Shown piece after piece: positions 9,456-15,883 of a stretch of 29,977 bases of DNA. How positions within the stretch are numbered: position 1 is the stretch's first letter; the number at the start of each line of letters is the position of its first letter. The notes under the pieces were generated by a model, which ran no database searches, had not been told where the DNA came from, and saw only the letters and a list, made by a program, of their open reading frames with translations. The position numbers and the translations under genes were made by a program. This DNA comes from a virus: positions 1 through 29,977 of IMG/VR virus record IMGVR_UViG_3300017991_000316. The stretch is one strand, 5' to 3'.

Positions 9456-9875
9456 TCATGTAACAGTAGGCTCTACCTCGTTACGACTATTATCCTGAAG
9501 TGTTGCTACAATAGTACCTGTACCTGTCCATCTCTCACCCTCAGCGGCTTCACCGGAAGTAAAGTTCTTGAGGTATCCCCAGAAAACTACTGTATTAGTC
9601 TCACAATCTGAAGGGAAAGTGAAGGTAATCTGCTGGTTGACATTTACTGCATTTTTAAGCTGAGTGAAGCTAATGGAGTCCATATCACCTGTAAATGTCA
9701 AATCAGGCACCTCATACAGCTCTCGTGCTTTTTTAGTCCGGACACTTAGGTGTGAAAGGAGAGTTGATTCGATAGCATCGCCTCCTTCTATACCCAAACC
9801 GGACAAAGTGATATTGTCGAATGTTATTGTCGAAGTACCAAAACTAATACTCGCACCTAGACCTTCTCTTGCCAT
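9456..9875 (-). CDS. Major tail tube protein
   Basis: A 139-residue protein with ribosome binding site AAGGAG. The sequence is beta-rich and contains GDAIESTLLSHLS, KKARELYEVPDLTFTGDMD and a WTGTGTIVATLQ segment near the C terminus; this is the usual style of short siphovirus tube proteins, where 'ESTxLSD' and 'DxTFTGxxD'-like phrases occur. It lies between the tail terminator and the chaperones, the standard place for the tube gene. The tube protein stacks as hexamer rings around the tape measure. Confidence 0.85.
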   Translation of the reverse strand: MAREGLGASISFGTSTITFDNITLSGLGIEGGDAIESTLLSHLSVRTKKARELYEVPDLTFTGDMDSISFTQLKNAVNVNQQITFTFPSDCETNTVVFWGYLKNFTSGEAAEGERWTGTGTIVATLQDNSRNEVEPTVT

Positions 9876-9878
9876 TTG

Positions 9879-10283
9879 TTATATCTCCTTACGGAAGCCT
9901 CTGTATTCTTTTACCATTATTGCTTGATTATTGTCATTGTACCCTAAAAACTGTTGGTTCATTGCGCTAGTACACGAAGTATACCTTGTGGTATCTAAAG
10001 TAAAGGGTGCCTTATAGTTTAGTACTTCATCTATTTCATCAAGTTTTTCTCTACACCCTACAAATCCGGAACAACGCACACGCACCTGAAATAAGTAATA
10101 CTCTGCTGTCTTTTCTTGTAAGGTGTTTGCTGCGGAACCGTCTAAATCGTAGATAGTAATGCAATTGATTGGGTCAGTAGGTTCCTTGTGTACATAGATA
10201 CCCCAGTCAGAAGACGAAGCAAACACACCTATTCCAGAATCTTCAAGTACAGTGGCAATATCTCTAGCTATATCAGAATACAT
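9879..10283 (-). CDS. Tail terminator / minor capsid-type protein
   Basis: A 134-residue protein whose N terminus MYSDIARDIATVLEDSGIGVF and later phrase DPINCITIYDLDG match the style of the small tail-terminator ('minor capsid') proteins that cap the tail tube. It begins 11 bases inside the upstream gp10-like gene and ends three bases before the tube gene. In siphoviruses the terminator is encoded just before the tube protein, as here. It probably forms the ring that stops tube growth and joins the head connector. Confidence 0.75.
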   Translation of the reverse strand: MYSDIARDIATVLEDSGIGVFASSSDWGIYVHKEPTDPINCITIYDLDGSAANTLQEKTAEYYLFQVRVRCSGFVGCREKLDEIDEVLNYKAPFTLDTTRYTSCTSAMNQQFLGYNDNNQAIMVKEYRGFRKEI

Positions 10284-10695
10284 TTTTCAGAACTTTCCTT
10301 AAGTGGCGTTTAGTGTCCGTTAAAACTACACCTTTGGATAAAAACTTAAACTGCTCTGTATCTCTTCGTAGGTGATCTATGCCTGATGCTATTCTCTTAG
10401 CATACTTAATATTGTATGCTGCTCCGTGTATTAATTCTGCTGTGTCGTGTACTTTCATGGCGTATTCTGTCGCGTAACCTACTCTTCTTACTACTCTATG
10501 TTCTGTGCTCTCAGAAGGGCTATTATATGCGGAACTAACCATCCTACCTGTGTCTATAGGGACAAAAGGGTATGCATTATGCAATACGTCTTCACCTATA
10601 CTTTCCGCAGCACGCTCCACTCTCTTTCTGAGTAAGGATATACTCTTTTCTATTGCAGGAGTGAGGGTATCTTCCATTCGGATAGAGCTAGTCAT
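10273..10695 (-). CDS. HK97 gp10-like neck/minor head-tail protein
   Basis: A 140-residue basic protein containing FVPIDTGRMVSSAYNSP and VGYATEYAMKVHDTAELIHG. This is the typical HK97-gp10 pattern: a 'P.DTG.L..S' segment followed by a 'YA..VH' segment. Such proteins act at the neck between connector and tail. It overlaps the terminator gene by 11 bases and its own start lies inside the upstream coiled-coil gene by 8 bases. Confidence 0.8.
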   Translation of the reverse strand: MTSSIRMEDTLTPAIEKSISLLRKRVERAAESIGEDVLHNAYPFVPIDTGRMVSSAYNSPSESTEHRVVRRVGYATEYAMKVHDTAELIHGAAYNIKYAKRIASGIDHLRRDTEQFKFLSKGVVLTDTKRHLRKVLKNVF

Positions 10696-11074
10696 TTGGG
10701 TGCTTTCTGTAGTGCTCGGCTAATAATGTGCTTGCAGCATCTCTAGCTATATACACACATACATCTTTAGTCACATACGTTGAAAGTTGTTTAGTTAGCT
10801 CGCTAAATCCTTTCGATATTGTAGACTCTAAAGAGGCATTTGCGGACTTCATATCTTTCTTGAGTTCTTTTAAGTCTTCTTTTTGGACGAACTCTTTCAT
10901 ATCTTTTTTGATATTATTAATTTCTGTTTGGTATGAGTTACGCATTTCTCGCATATCTTTAGAGTAGTGTTCTCTATCCTTGATATTTTGTACTCTCAAT
11001 TTATTTGCATAGTACGCTATACCAAACGTAATAATCCAAAAGAGAAGTTGAGAGGCCGCGTCCCCAAAATCCAT
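10688..11074 (-). CDS. Membrane-anchored coiled-coil protein (candidate inner spanin-like protein)
   Basis: A 128-residue protein. Residues of about 8-24 (QLLFWIITFGIAYYANK) form one N-terminal membrane segment, followed by a long charged, heptad-like region (about 30-95) with KDMREMRNSYQTEINNIKKD and repeated KD/KE pairs. One N-terminal anchor plus a coiled coil is the layout of inner-membrane spanins (Rz type), but also of other phage membrane proteins. It lies directly after a small lipoprotein gene (stop TAA next to ATG). Function is inferred from layout only. Confidence 0.6.
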   Translation of the reverse strand: MDFGDAASQLLFWIITFGIAYYANKLRVQNIKDREHYSKDMREMRNSYQTEINNIKKDMKEFVQKEDLKELKKDMKSANASLESTISKGFSELTKQLSTYVTKDVCVYIARDAASTLLAEHYRKHPND

Positions 11075-11326
11075 TTAATCATGTCCTACGAGAGTACCTA
11101 TGCCGAAATAGACCCATCTTTTGGCTACCTTACCACGATCGGTTATATTGCCGTGAATGTCTTTTCTTACGCCTACACGCACGTACACACACAACCAAAC
11201 TGGGTTAGCTAATTTCACTGCTACCCTAGGAGGTACGATAGCTTCCTTAGCAAAGGGGGGTTTGTAGCTACATGATATCCCGATTAAACAGGTCGTTATC
11301 ATCAGGACTAACAGAAGTACCCTCAT
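11075..11326 (-). CDS. Small lipoprotein (candidate outer spanin-like protein)
   Basis: An 83-residue protein with a lipoprotein signal: MRVLLLVLMITTCLIGISC, with a lipobox ending at Cys19 and a basic residue at position 2. The mature part is about 65 residues with an Arg/Val-rich middle. A strong ribosome binding site, GGGGAGGT, precedes the ATG. Signal peptidase II processing would anchor it to a membrane facing the periplasm, which indicates a Gram-negative host. Its neighbour is the coiled-coil membrane protein, so a two-component spanin pair is possible; proline content is lower than usual for outer spanins. Confidence 0.65.
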   Translation of the reverse strand: MRVLLLVLMITTCLIGISCSYKPPFAKEAIVPPRVAVKLANPVWLCVYVRVGVRKDIHGNITDRGKVAKRWVYFGIGTLVGHD

Positions 11327-11417
11327 CTACCTCCCCTTTCTTCTCCCAGATAAAGTCTAAGAGAATTCTGAATAGAATACCTAAAACACTAAGAACGCTT
11401 TTCACGATGTGTCTCAT
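11268..11417 (-). CDS. Possible 49-residue membrane protein overlapping both neighbours
   Basis: Reading from the ATG at 11417 to TAG at 11270-11268 gives 49 residues, with a hydrophobic N-terminal half (IVKSVLSVLGILFRILLDFIW) and an acidic hydrophilic tail. It overlaps the end of the 110-residue gene by 29 bases and the start of the lipoprotein gene by 59 bases, in different frames. No strong ribosome binding site is visible before the ATG, so it may depend on coupling to the upstream gene, or may not be real. Its place among holin-like genes makes a small holin or antiholin conceivable. Confidence 0.4.
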   Translation of the reverse strand: MRHIVKSVLSVLGILFRILLDFIWEKKGEVDEGTSVSPDDNDLFNRDIM

Positions 11418-11721
11418 TTATAGCTTCAACAATTGGGTCTGTCTCGGCCTTAGCTACCTTACTGCCGCGACTCTCTTCAATAACACGTATAGCATAGTTA
11501 AGGGCTACGTCCAACCGCTTAAGAGACTTATTATCAGTGTCATCTGGGATAGTCTCTTCCGCATACCTAATCGCATCTACGAAAATAGGCTTGTACTTAG
11601 TGTAGTACTTTTGCCATGATGGTTTCTTCTTGAAGAGAGAGGCAATAAGCCACGCTGCAATACTAGCTACAGTTGCAACTGCCGCATCGGTATTAAGAAG
11701 GTCAATAAAAGCTTGCCACAT
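11389..11721 (-). CDS. Membrane protein, possible LLH-type holin
   Basis: A 110-residue protein with one membrane segment near the N terminus (residues of about 13-30, AAVATVASIAAWLIASLF) followed by KKKP and a helical charged region containing FVDAIRYAEETIPDDTDNKSLKRL. One N-terminal membrane span with a downstream 'A..YAEE...K...A' helix is similar to LLH-family phage holins. Ribosome binding site AAGGGG lies before the ATG. It heads a run of four small membrane or lipid-anchored proteins inserted between the head-closure and gp10-like genes. Holin function is a hypothesis. Confidence 0.6.
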   Translation of the reverse strand: MWQAFIDLLNTDAAVATVASIAAWLIASLFKKKPSWQKYYTKYKPIFVDAIRYAEETIPDDTDNKSLKRLDVALNYAIRVIEESRGSKVAKAETDPIVEAINETHREKRS

Positions 11722-11731
11722 AATCGTCCCC

Positions 11732-12076
11732 TTATAAATAAACTACTTGTAATGTACTGTTGCCATCCAAAGAGTCCTGTGTATCTATTTTTAGAGCTCT
11801 ATATGCTCTTAAAACTGTTTCTGGATTTTGTCCGGAAACGTCTATTAACTCGCCTTTATATAAATAGGCATTTATGGAAATGCTTTGTGTCAAATATACT
11901 CTAGCTACGGATATTTTTAATTCCCCTTTATTGTCTTTGACTTCTTCTACCTTATCTTCCCAACGACAATTTATTTCAGTAGGGGAGTTGTATGTATACC
12001 CACCGTAGCCATTATTTGTGACACCATCCCATAAGACCGCTTTTTGGTAGAGGCGCAGCTCTTGTACTCTCAACAT
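11732..12076 (-). CDS. Head closure (stopper) protein
   Basis: A 114-residue beta-rich protein with INCRWEDKVEEVKDNKG, VARVYLTQSISINAYLYKGE and NPETVLRAYRALKIDTQDSLDGNSTLQVVYL. The pattern of a W-E-containing strand, then a 'G..I...G' turn, then a C-terminal 'V......D..G' segment is that of stopper/head-completion proteins. It comes right after the connector adaptor gene. Such proteins form a ring under the portal and close the filled head. Family assignment is by pattern and order. Confidence 0.7.
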   Translation of the reverse strand: MLRVQELRLYQKAVLWDGVTNNGYGGYTYNSPTEINCRWEDKVEEVKDNKGELKISVARVYLTQSISINAYLYKGELIDVSGQNPETVLRAYRALKIDTQDSLDGNSTLQVVYL

Positions 12077-12101
12077 TACTTAAACCACCTCACAAGAGAG
12101 C

Positions 12102-12148
12102 GGCTGCTGTAGAAAAAGGAGGGATGATAAATATAATCTACAGCAGCC
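12102..12148. repeat. 12-bp inverted repeat in the gap after the connector gene
   Basis: GGCTGCTGTAGA at 12102-12113 and its exact reverse complement at 12137-12148 flank a 23-base loop. On the minus-strand mRNA the stem starts two bases after the stop codon of the connector gene and ends before the ribosome binding site of the stopper gene. No uridine run follows, so it is not a standard terminator; mRNA processing or stability, or partial attenuation, are possible roles. Confidence 0.7.
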
Positions 12149-12149
12149 A

Positions 12150-12539
12150 CTAGGGGAATACGTACATGCTTACTGATTTAGGGTATTCACCATTCTCAAT
12201 CATTTTGTTGTAGCGAGCAAGAGAACCAGTAGAATCCAACATCATTGCCTGTTGGCCTTCTTTAGTAGCAGATAAACCCATTCTAGTCATATAATCATAG
12301 TATTCTCTAGCTGTGCCTAGTTCTTCTCTAGAAGTTTCTTTATCTCTTATCTTAACAAAATGACCGGATAACCATAGCTCTATAGCCTTCAGAAGACTGT
12401 CACTTAAATCACTATCTAGTAAATGCGTGTCAACTAAAATAGAAGCCGTGTCTATAAATGGGCTTAGATCAGAGGCAGCTAGCGTAGTGTCTCTGATCTC
12501 TATAATTGCTTTGACTTCATCTGAAGTTACACGAGCCAT
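12150..12539 (-). CDS. Head-tail connector adaptor (gp6-like)
   Basis: A 129-residue alpha-helical protein. It begins MARVTSDEVKAIIE and continues with LSPFIDTASILVD, then a helix with IELWLSGHFVKIRDKETSREELG, and ends in GQQAMMLDSTGSLARYNK. This order, an N-terminal helix, a 'PFI..A..LV' helix, a helix ending in a charged loop, and a 'GQ.A..LD.SG.L' segment, is typical of the gp6-like/Ad1 connector proteins that bind under the portal. Ribosome binding site TAGGGA. Its place before the stopper gene supports the call. Confidence 0.78.
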   Translation of the reverse strand: MARVTSDEVKAIIEIRDTTLAASDLSPFIDTASILVDTHLLDSDLSDSLLKAIELWLSGHFVKIRDKETSREELGTAREYYDYMTRMGLSATKEGQQAMMLDSTGSLARYNKMIENGEYPKSVSMYVFP

Positions 12540-12547
12540 ACTTGTCC

Positions 12548-13159
12548 CTAATCGTTATTATAACCGACCATAATCTTAACAACACCCGCCGTTGCTACTG
12601 CATTATAGGCATTAACTTTTGCTACCAAACCAGTGCTTACAGGATTCGTATAACCGCTGCCAGTCGTCCAATTAATACTCGTGCCGTCTAGTGTATATAG
12701 ATCACTGTCTGCACTGGTAAGAAAAGAGACAGCCATTCTAGAAGCAACTGAAGCAGTAGTGCACTGAACACCGAACACTTCCATATTAGCGGTGTTAAAT
12801 GCAATATCTAACTCAATACCTACACCCACAGTAACTGCTGTGTCCTGCACCGGTAGATTATCACCATCACCACCACTAAATGTGATAGTGTCAGTAGTCA
12901 CAGAATCAATATCGACGTTATAACGTGAGCCACCTGACCAGAAAATAGCTATAGTCTCTGTGTCTGCGATGCCGTGTCCGCTGATTGTAACAACACCGGT
13001 AGTATCGGTAGTACGGGTAGTTAGGCTACCTGCTTGTGCTGCTGGGACTGGTTCATCCGGACGATGGTCAATCGCAGAGTCAGTGGTAATTGACTCAAGT
13101 GTGTTTAGGAAAACACCACCTTCCAGTGACAAGTTTTCCGTATATCTGAAATTGGGCAT
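12548..13159 (-). CDS. Virion-type protein with Gly/Asp-rich beta module, unknown function
   Basis: A 203-residue protein. The middle (about residues 40-110) reads GSLTTRTTDTTGVVTISGHG, IFWSGGSRYNV and GGDGDNLPVQDTAVTV, a regular beta module with small glycine turns; I recall similar modules in phage structural proteins but cannot name the family. The C-terminal half (LYTLDGTSINWTTG ... VKIMVGYNND) looks like a second beta domain. Composition and place among head genes suggest a capsid or decoration component. Ribosome binding site GAGGAG. Confidence 0.7.
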   Translation of the reverse strand: MPNFRYTENLSLEGGVFLNTLESITTDSAIDHRPDEPVPAAQAGSLTTRTTDTTGVVTISGHGIADTETIAIFWSGGSRYNVDIDSVTTDTITFSGGDGDNLPVQDTAVTVGVGIELDIAFNTANMEVFGVQCTTASVASRMAVSFLTSADSDLYTLDGTSINWTTGSGYTNPVSTGLVAKVNAYNAVATAGVVKIMVGYNND

Positions 13160-13180
13160 ATCTTTCTCCTCGCCACTGTG

Positions 13181-13417
13181 TTACTTATTTTTTTTAGGTG
13201 GTCTTCCACGTCTTTTTTGTGTAGGCTCTTCAGATACTTCGTCAGACTCTATATTCTCAGTAGGCTCTACTACAGAGTCATCAGGAACTCTAACGAAAGT
13301 ATTGCGAAAGCAAACTGATAAATCTTTATCCGTCTCGACGATATCCCCTACTGTGTACACCGTGTAAGAATCACCATTATTTTTTTTGTACTCACCAGAT
13401 ATAACTTTAAAATACAT
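13181..13417 (-). CDS. Small protein with C-terminal AT-hook-like motif
   Basis: A 78-residue protein with ribosome binding site AGGGGAG. The first 45 residues are beta-type and resemble a small SH3-like barrel. The middle is acidic (EPTENIESDEVSEE). The end is QKRRGRPPKKNK, which contains the RGRP core of an AT-hook with flanking basic residues, so minor-groove DNA binding is plausible. It lies just downstream of the capsid terminator among head-connector genes. Possible roles are binding of packaged DNA or of host DNA; neither is shown. Confidence 0.65.
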   Translation of the reverse strand: MYFKVISGEYKKNNGDSYTVYTVGDIVETDKDLSVCFRNTFVRVPDDSVVEPTENIESDEVSEEPTQKRRGRPPKKNK

Positions 13418-13430
13418 ATTCTCCCCTAGT

Positions 13431-13490
13431 AATAAAAAGAGGGGCGAGGGGTCGTATTACTTAGTACGCACCCCTTCTTACCAACCCCTC
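13431..13490 (-). terminator. Rho-independent terminator after the major capsid gene
   Basis: In the minus-strand transcript, GAGGGG (13490-13485) pairs with CCCCTC (13444-13439). Inside this an inner stem forms: AGGGGT plus CGTA with TACG plus ACCCCT (13075-style numbering avoided: 13475-13447), with one bulged base. The right arm is followed at once by TTTTTATT. Two nested GC-rich stems and a U run right after the capsid stop codon fit an intrinsic terminator that would lower expression of the connector genes compared with capsid. Confidence 0.75.
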
Positions 13491-13496
13491 AGAAAA

Positions 13497-14585
13497 TTAA
13501 CTCATTACAACGACACCCTTGTAACCACCCTGTGTCGCACGAATCTGCGGGATAGCGATTTCAAGGGTCTTAAAGTGATGATTACCCATTGGGACAGCCT
13601 GCCACTGGATGTTTGTCATCGGCATACCCTGCAAAAGACGAACAATATCACTTGACTTCTGGTACAGGATAACTGTATTGGCAGGGAGCTTATCAACGAC
13701 GATAACTTCATCTACTCTGTCAATACGAAGGATAGCCTCACGGATTGTCTGAACACTAGCACCTGCTGTGTCATAATCCTTGTCCATAACTGTCTCGTAA
13801 GCAGTAGGAATGAGGAGGGAGTACGAACCGTACCGACGCTGGTCAATCAGTTCCTGCTTCATTGTAAGCACGTCATTACGAATCATAGTGCCTGTCTTGT
13901 CTGAAGCTGCCCAGTTCTTATCGGAGTCACCGAAGTCTACAGAAATCTTGTTTGGTGTATCAACAAGACCGTATATAATATTACCGTCGAAGCTGTAGTT
14001 GTCGGTGCCGTTGATAAACATATTCTCGATAGCTTCATCGATACTATTACGGGACATCTCCATGCGAGTGGTATCCAGAGGCTGTCCAAGTTTGCGACTC
14101 ATAGTCAGCTTACGATCTGAGATATACCAGTCTTCCATCCAAATCGGAAGAGGGAGGGTCTTAGTACTATACTCTGGGGCACTTGAGTTACCAGACTGTG
14201 TCACTTCCATGCCAAGGAACGGAGAGCCAACATCGTTAATATCTTCGTATGAGAAAGTGGTTGCTGAGTAGCCATCAAAGCTATAGGTTAGACCGGCACT
14301 TATGATGGACTGGGTGAAGGGAAGACGTACACGAGCTTCTGGGAGCAATTGGTCATCAAAAGCCTTCCATTCGTCCCTACGAAGAGTGGCGTTGTTAACC
14401 CGAAGGGCTAGATCTTCCTGTGCCATCGCCTCAAGCTGCTCTGGGGTAAGTTTGTTAATTTCATTAGCAGAAAGACGACTAATGTAGGGCTTACCATCCT
14501 CTGCGAAGTAGGGACGGAAAGCGTTAACATCGAAGTTACCACCGGCCTCTGCTACTAGCTGTGTTGAGTCGTAAAGATTACTCAT
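13497..14585 (-). CDS. Major capsid protein, HK97 fold, encapsulin-like
   Basis: A 362-residue protein with ribosome binding site AAAGG. The middle contains PIWMEDWYISDRKLTMSRK, then LGQPLDTTRMEMSRNSIDEA, then IENMFINGTDNYSFDG and IYGLVDTPNKISVDF. This order (a long helix starting before an 'R....G..LD' stretch, then 'AIE.M.ING...', then 'I.GL.D.P') is the style of encapsulin/linocin-type HK97-fold capsid proteins. The C terminus is a beta-rich P-domain-like part with QWQAVPMGNHHFKTLEIAIPQIR. It sits between the decoration gene and the terminator at the usual place for the capsid gene. Confidence 0.85.
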   Translation of the reverse strand: MSNLYDSTQLVAEAGGNFDVNAFRPYFAEDGKPYISRLSANEINKLTPEQLEAMAQEDLALRVNNATLRRDEWKAFDDQLLPEARVRLPFTQSIISAGLTYSFDGYSATTFSYEDINDVGSPFLGMEVTQSGNSSAPEYSTKTLPLPIWMEDWYISDRKLTMSRKLGQPLDTTRMEMSRNSIDEAIENMFINGTDNYSFDGNIIYGLVDTPNKISVDFGDSDKNWAASDKTGTMIRNDVLTMKQELIDQRRYGSYSLLIPTAYETVMDKDYDTAGASVQTIREAILRIDRVDEVIVVDKLPANTVILYQKSSDIVRLLQGMPMTNIQWQAVPMGNHHFKTLEIAIPQIRATQGGYKGVVVMS

Positions 14586-14603
14586 TATATAGAACCTTTC
14601 TAA

Positions 14604-15377
14604 TTAAAGAATTGTAACTTCGATTGCAGCAACTGCACCGCCAGAAGAATTATCCAAAGCCTCATTAGCTACAGCAATAGCTGAACCGCTAGAGTCAGCA
14701 TCTGAGCCACCAGTAAGAATAGCTGTTTCAGCAACAACAGCAGCGGCACCAGTGGAAGCACCTGTGTTAGTGCCTACGACAAGAGCAGCAGCACCAGCAA
14801 CACCTGCAACTGCCGGAATAATAGTTGCCGGGGTAGAGGTGATAGCACCACCACCATCGGTAGCGAGAGATACGTCAACAGTGTTCGACTCAGTTACAGT
14901 GACTGACAGTGACTGGCTATTTCCACCCGGGTCAATCAGATTAACTACGATCTGATTACCGGCAGCACCAACTGGCACAGCTGTCCATGTAATACCATTG
15001 TTGTTCCCTTCAACACCAGTAGTGGCCGCTGCCTGTACTGCTGCATCTGCTACAGCGAGAGCGCCAGCACCATCACTAGTCAAAAGACTACCGATAGAAG
15101 CATTCTCTCCGTCAGCAAGAAGGGCACTAACTTTATCACCTGAACGACATACTGCATAGCGCACGAGATCACCAGATGAATAGTTGTCTGTAGATACTGA
15201 ACCATTCAGACACTGCTCTTGTGCGAATGCTGGGAGTGCAGCACCGTCGGCAACAGCGTGTGGATCAACATCGCCATCTGAAGATGTCTGAATAAGCATA
15301 CCCGGAGTTATTGTAGACCCAGCGGTACCTTCTTCCTGAACATAATCACGATTGCTAAGAAAAATCTGACTTGCCAT
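14604..15377 (-). CDS. Capsid decoration protein with an inserted Ig-like/beta domain
   Basis: A 257-residue, Ala/Gly/Ser-rich protein immediately upstream of the capsid gene, where decoration or cement proteins are usual. Residues 1-117 and 229-257 together look like one small decoration fold: SLLTSDGAGALAVADAAV at one end and IAVANEALDNSSGG then a final beta strand (AIEVTIL) at the other. Residues of about 125-226 are a separate module (GAAGNQIVVNLIDPGG, SLSVTVTES, DVSLATDGGGAITSTPATI, ILTGGSD) of a type I recall from other phage virion proteins. The module seems to sit in a loop of the fold. Confidence 0.7.
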   Translation of the reverse strand: MASQIFLSNRDYVQEEGTAGSTITPGMLIQTSSDGDVDPHAVADGAALPAFAQEQCLNGSVSTDNYSSGDLVRYAVCRSGDKVSALLADGENASIGSLLTSDGAGALAVADAAVQAAATTGVEGNNNGITWTAVPVGAAGNQIVVNLIDPGGNSQSLSVTVTESNTVDVSLATDGGGAITSTPATIIPAVAGVAGAAALVVGTNTGASTGAAAVVAETAILTGGSDADSSGSAIAVANEALDNSSGGAVAAIEVTIL

Positions 15378-15406
15378 AATTATTAATCCTTTATATTAAG
15401 TATAAA

Positions 15407-15883
15407 TTAAACACCAAGAGGCATAATCTTTGGCTTCTTAGGTGCGGAAGAACCTACATTTACACCGCTAAAATCACTTGCATTAACAGTTGGTTCCTTC
15501 TCTTCGTCTTTTTCATCCGCCTTATTAGTCGCCAAGGACACGAGTTTGTTAAGTTCGGCTATGGACTTAGCCTGAAGTTCCTCATTGGTAAAGAGATCAG
15601 GGTTCTTTTCCTGAATCTTACTAATAAGGGAATTCTTCTTGTCTTCTACTACAGCGAAAGCTTCATTAATCTTAAGCTGTACATCGGTAGGAAGATCTGC
15701 AATAGTAACTTCCTTCTCTTCCTTCCTTACCTCTTCATTCATAGTTGGTTCCTTTTCTTGCTTCTCTTCATTAACCATTAGCTTTGCAAGTACACTCTCG
15801 TCAATACCATCTAACTGACTAAGTTCTTCTGTGGACAACTCAGCGTTAGCTGTAAGCTTTTCTACCAACTCATTACGAGCCAT
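15407..15883 (-). CDS. Nested in-frame scaffolding protein (internal start in protease gene)
   Basis: The codon ATG at 15883-15881 is codon 348 of the protease gene. It is preceded by TAAGGAG at 15896-15890 with a 6-base spacer, a near-ideal ribosome binding site, and no such site is needed for the coding sequence itself. Start there would give a 158-residue, highly charged helical protein beginning MARNELVEKLTANAEL. Lambda uses the same arrangement, in which the scaffold Nu3 is made from an internal start in protease gene C. A second, weaker internal start (AAAGGA before MNEEVRKEE) follows about 50 codons later. Use in vivo is inferred. Confidence 0.65.
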   Translation of the reverse strand: MARNELVEKLTANAELSTEELSQLDGIDESVLAKLMVNEEKQEKEPTMNEEVRKEEKEVTIADLPTDVQLKINEAFAVVEDKKNSLISKIQEKNPDLFTNEELQAKSIAELNKLVSLATNKADEKDEEKEPTVNASDFSGVNVGSSAPKKPKIMPLGV

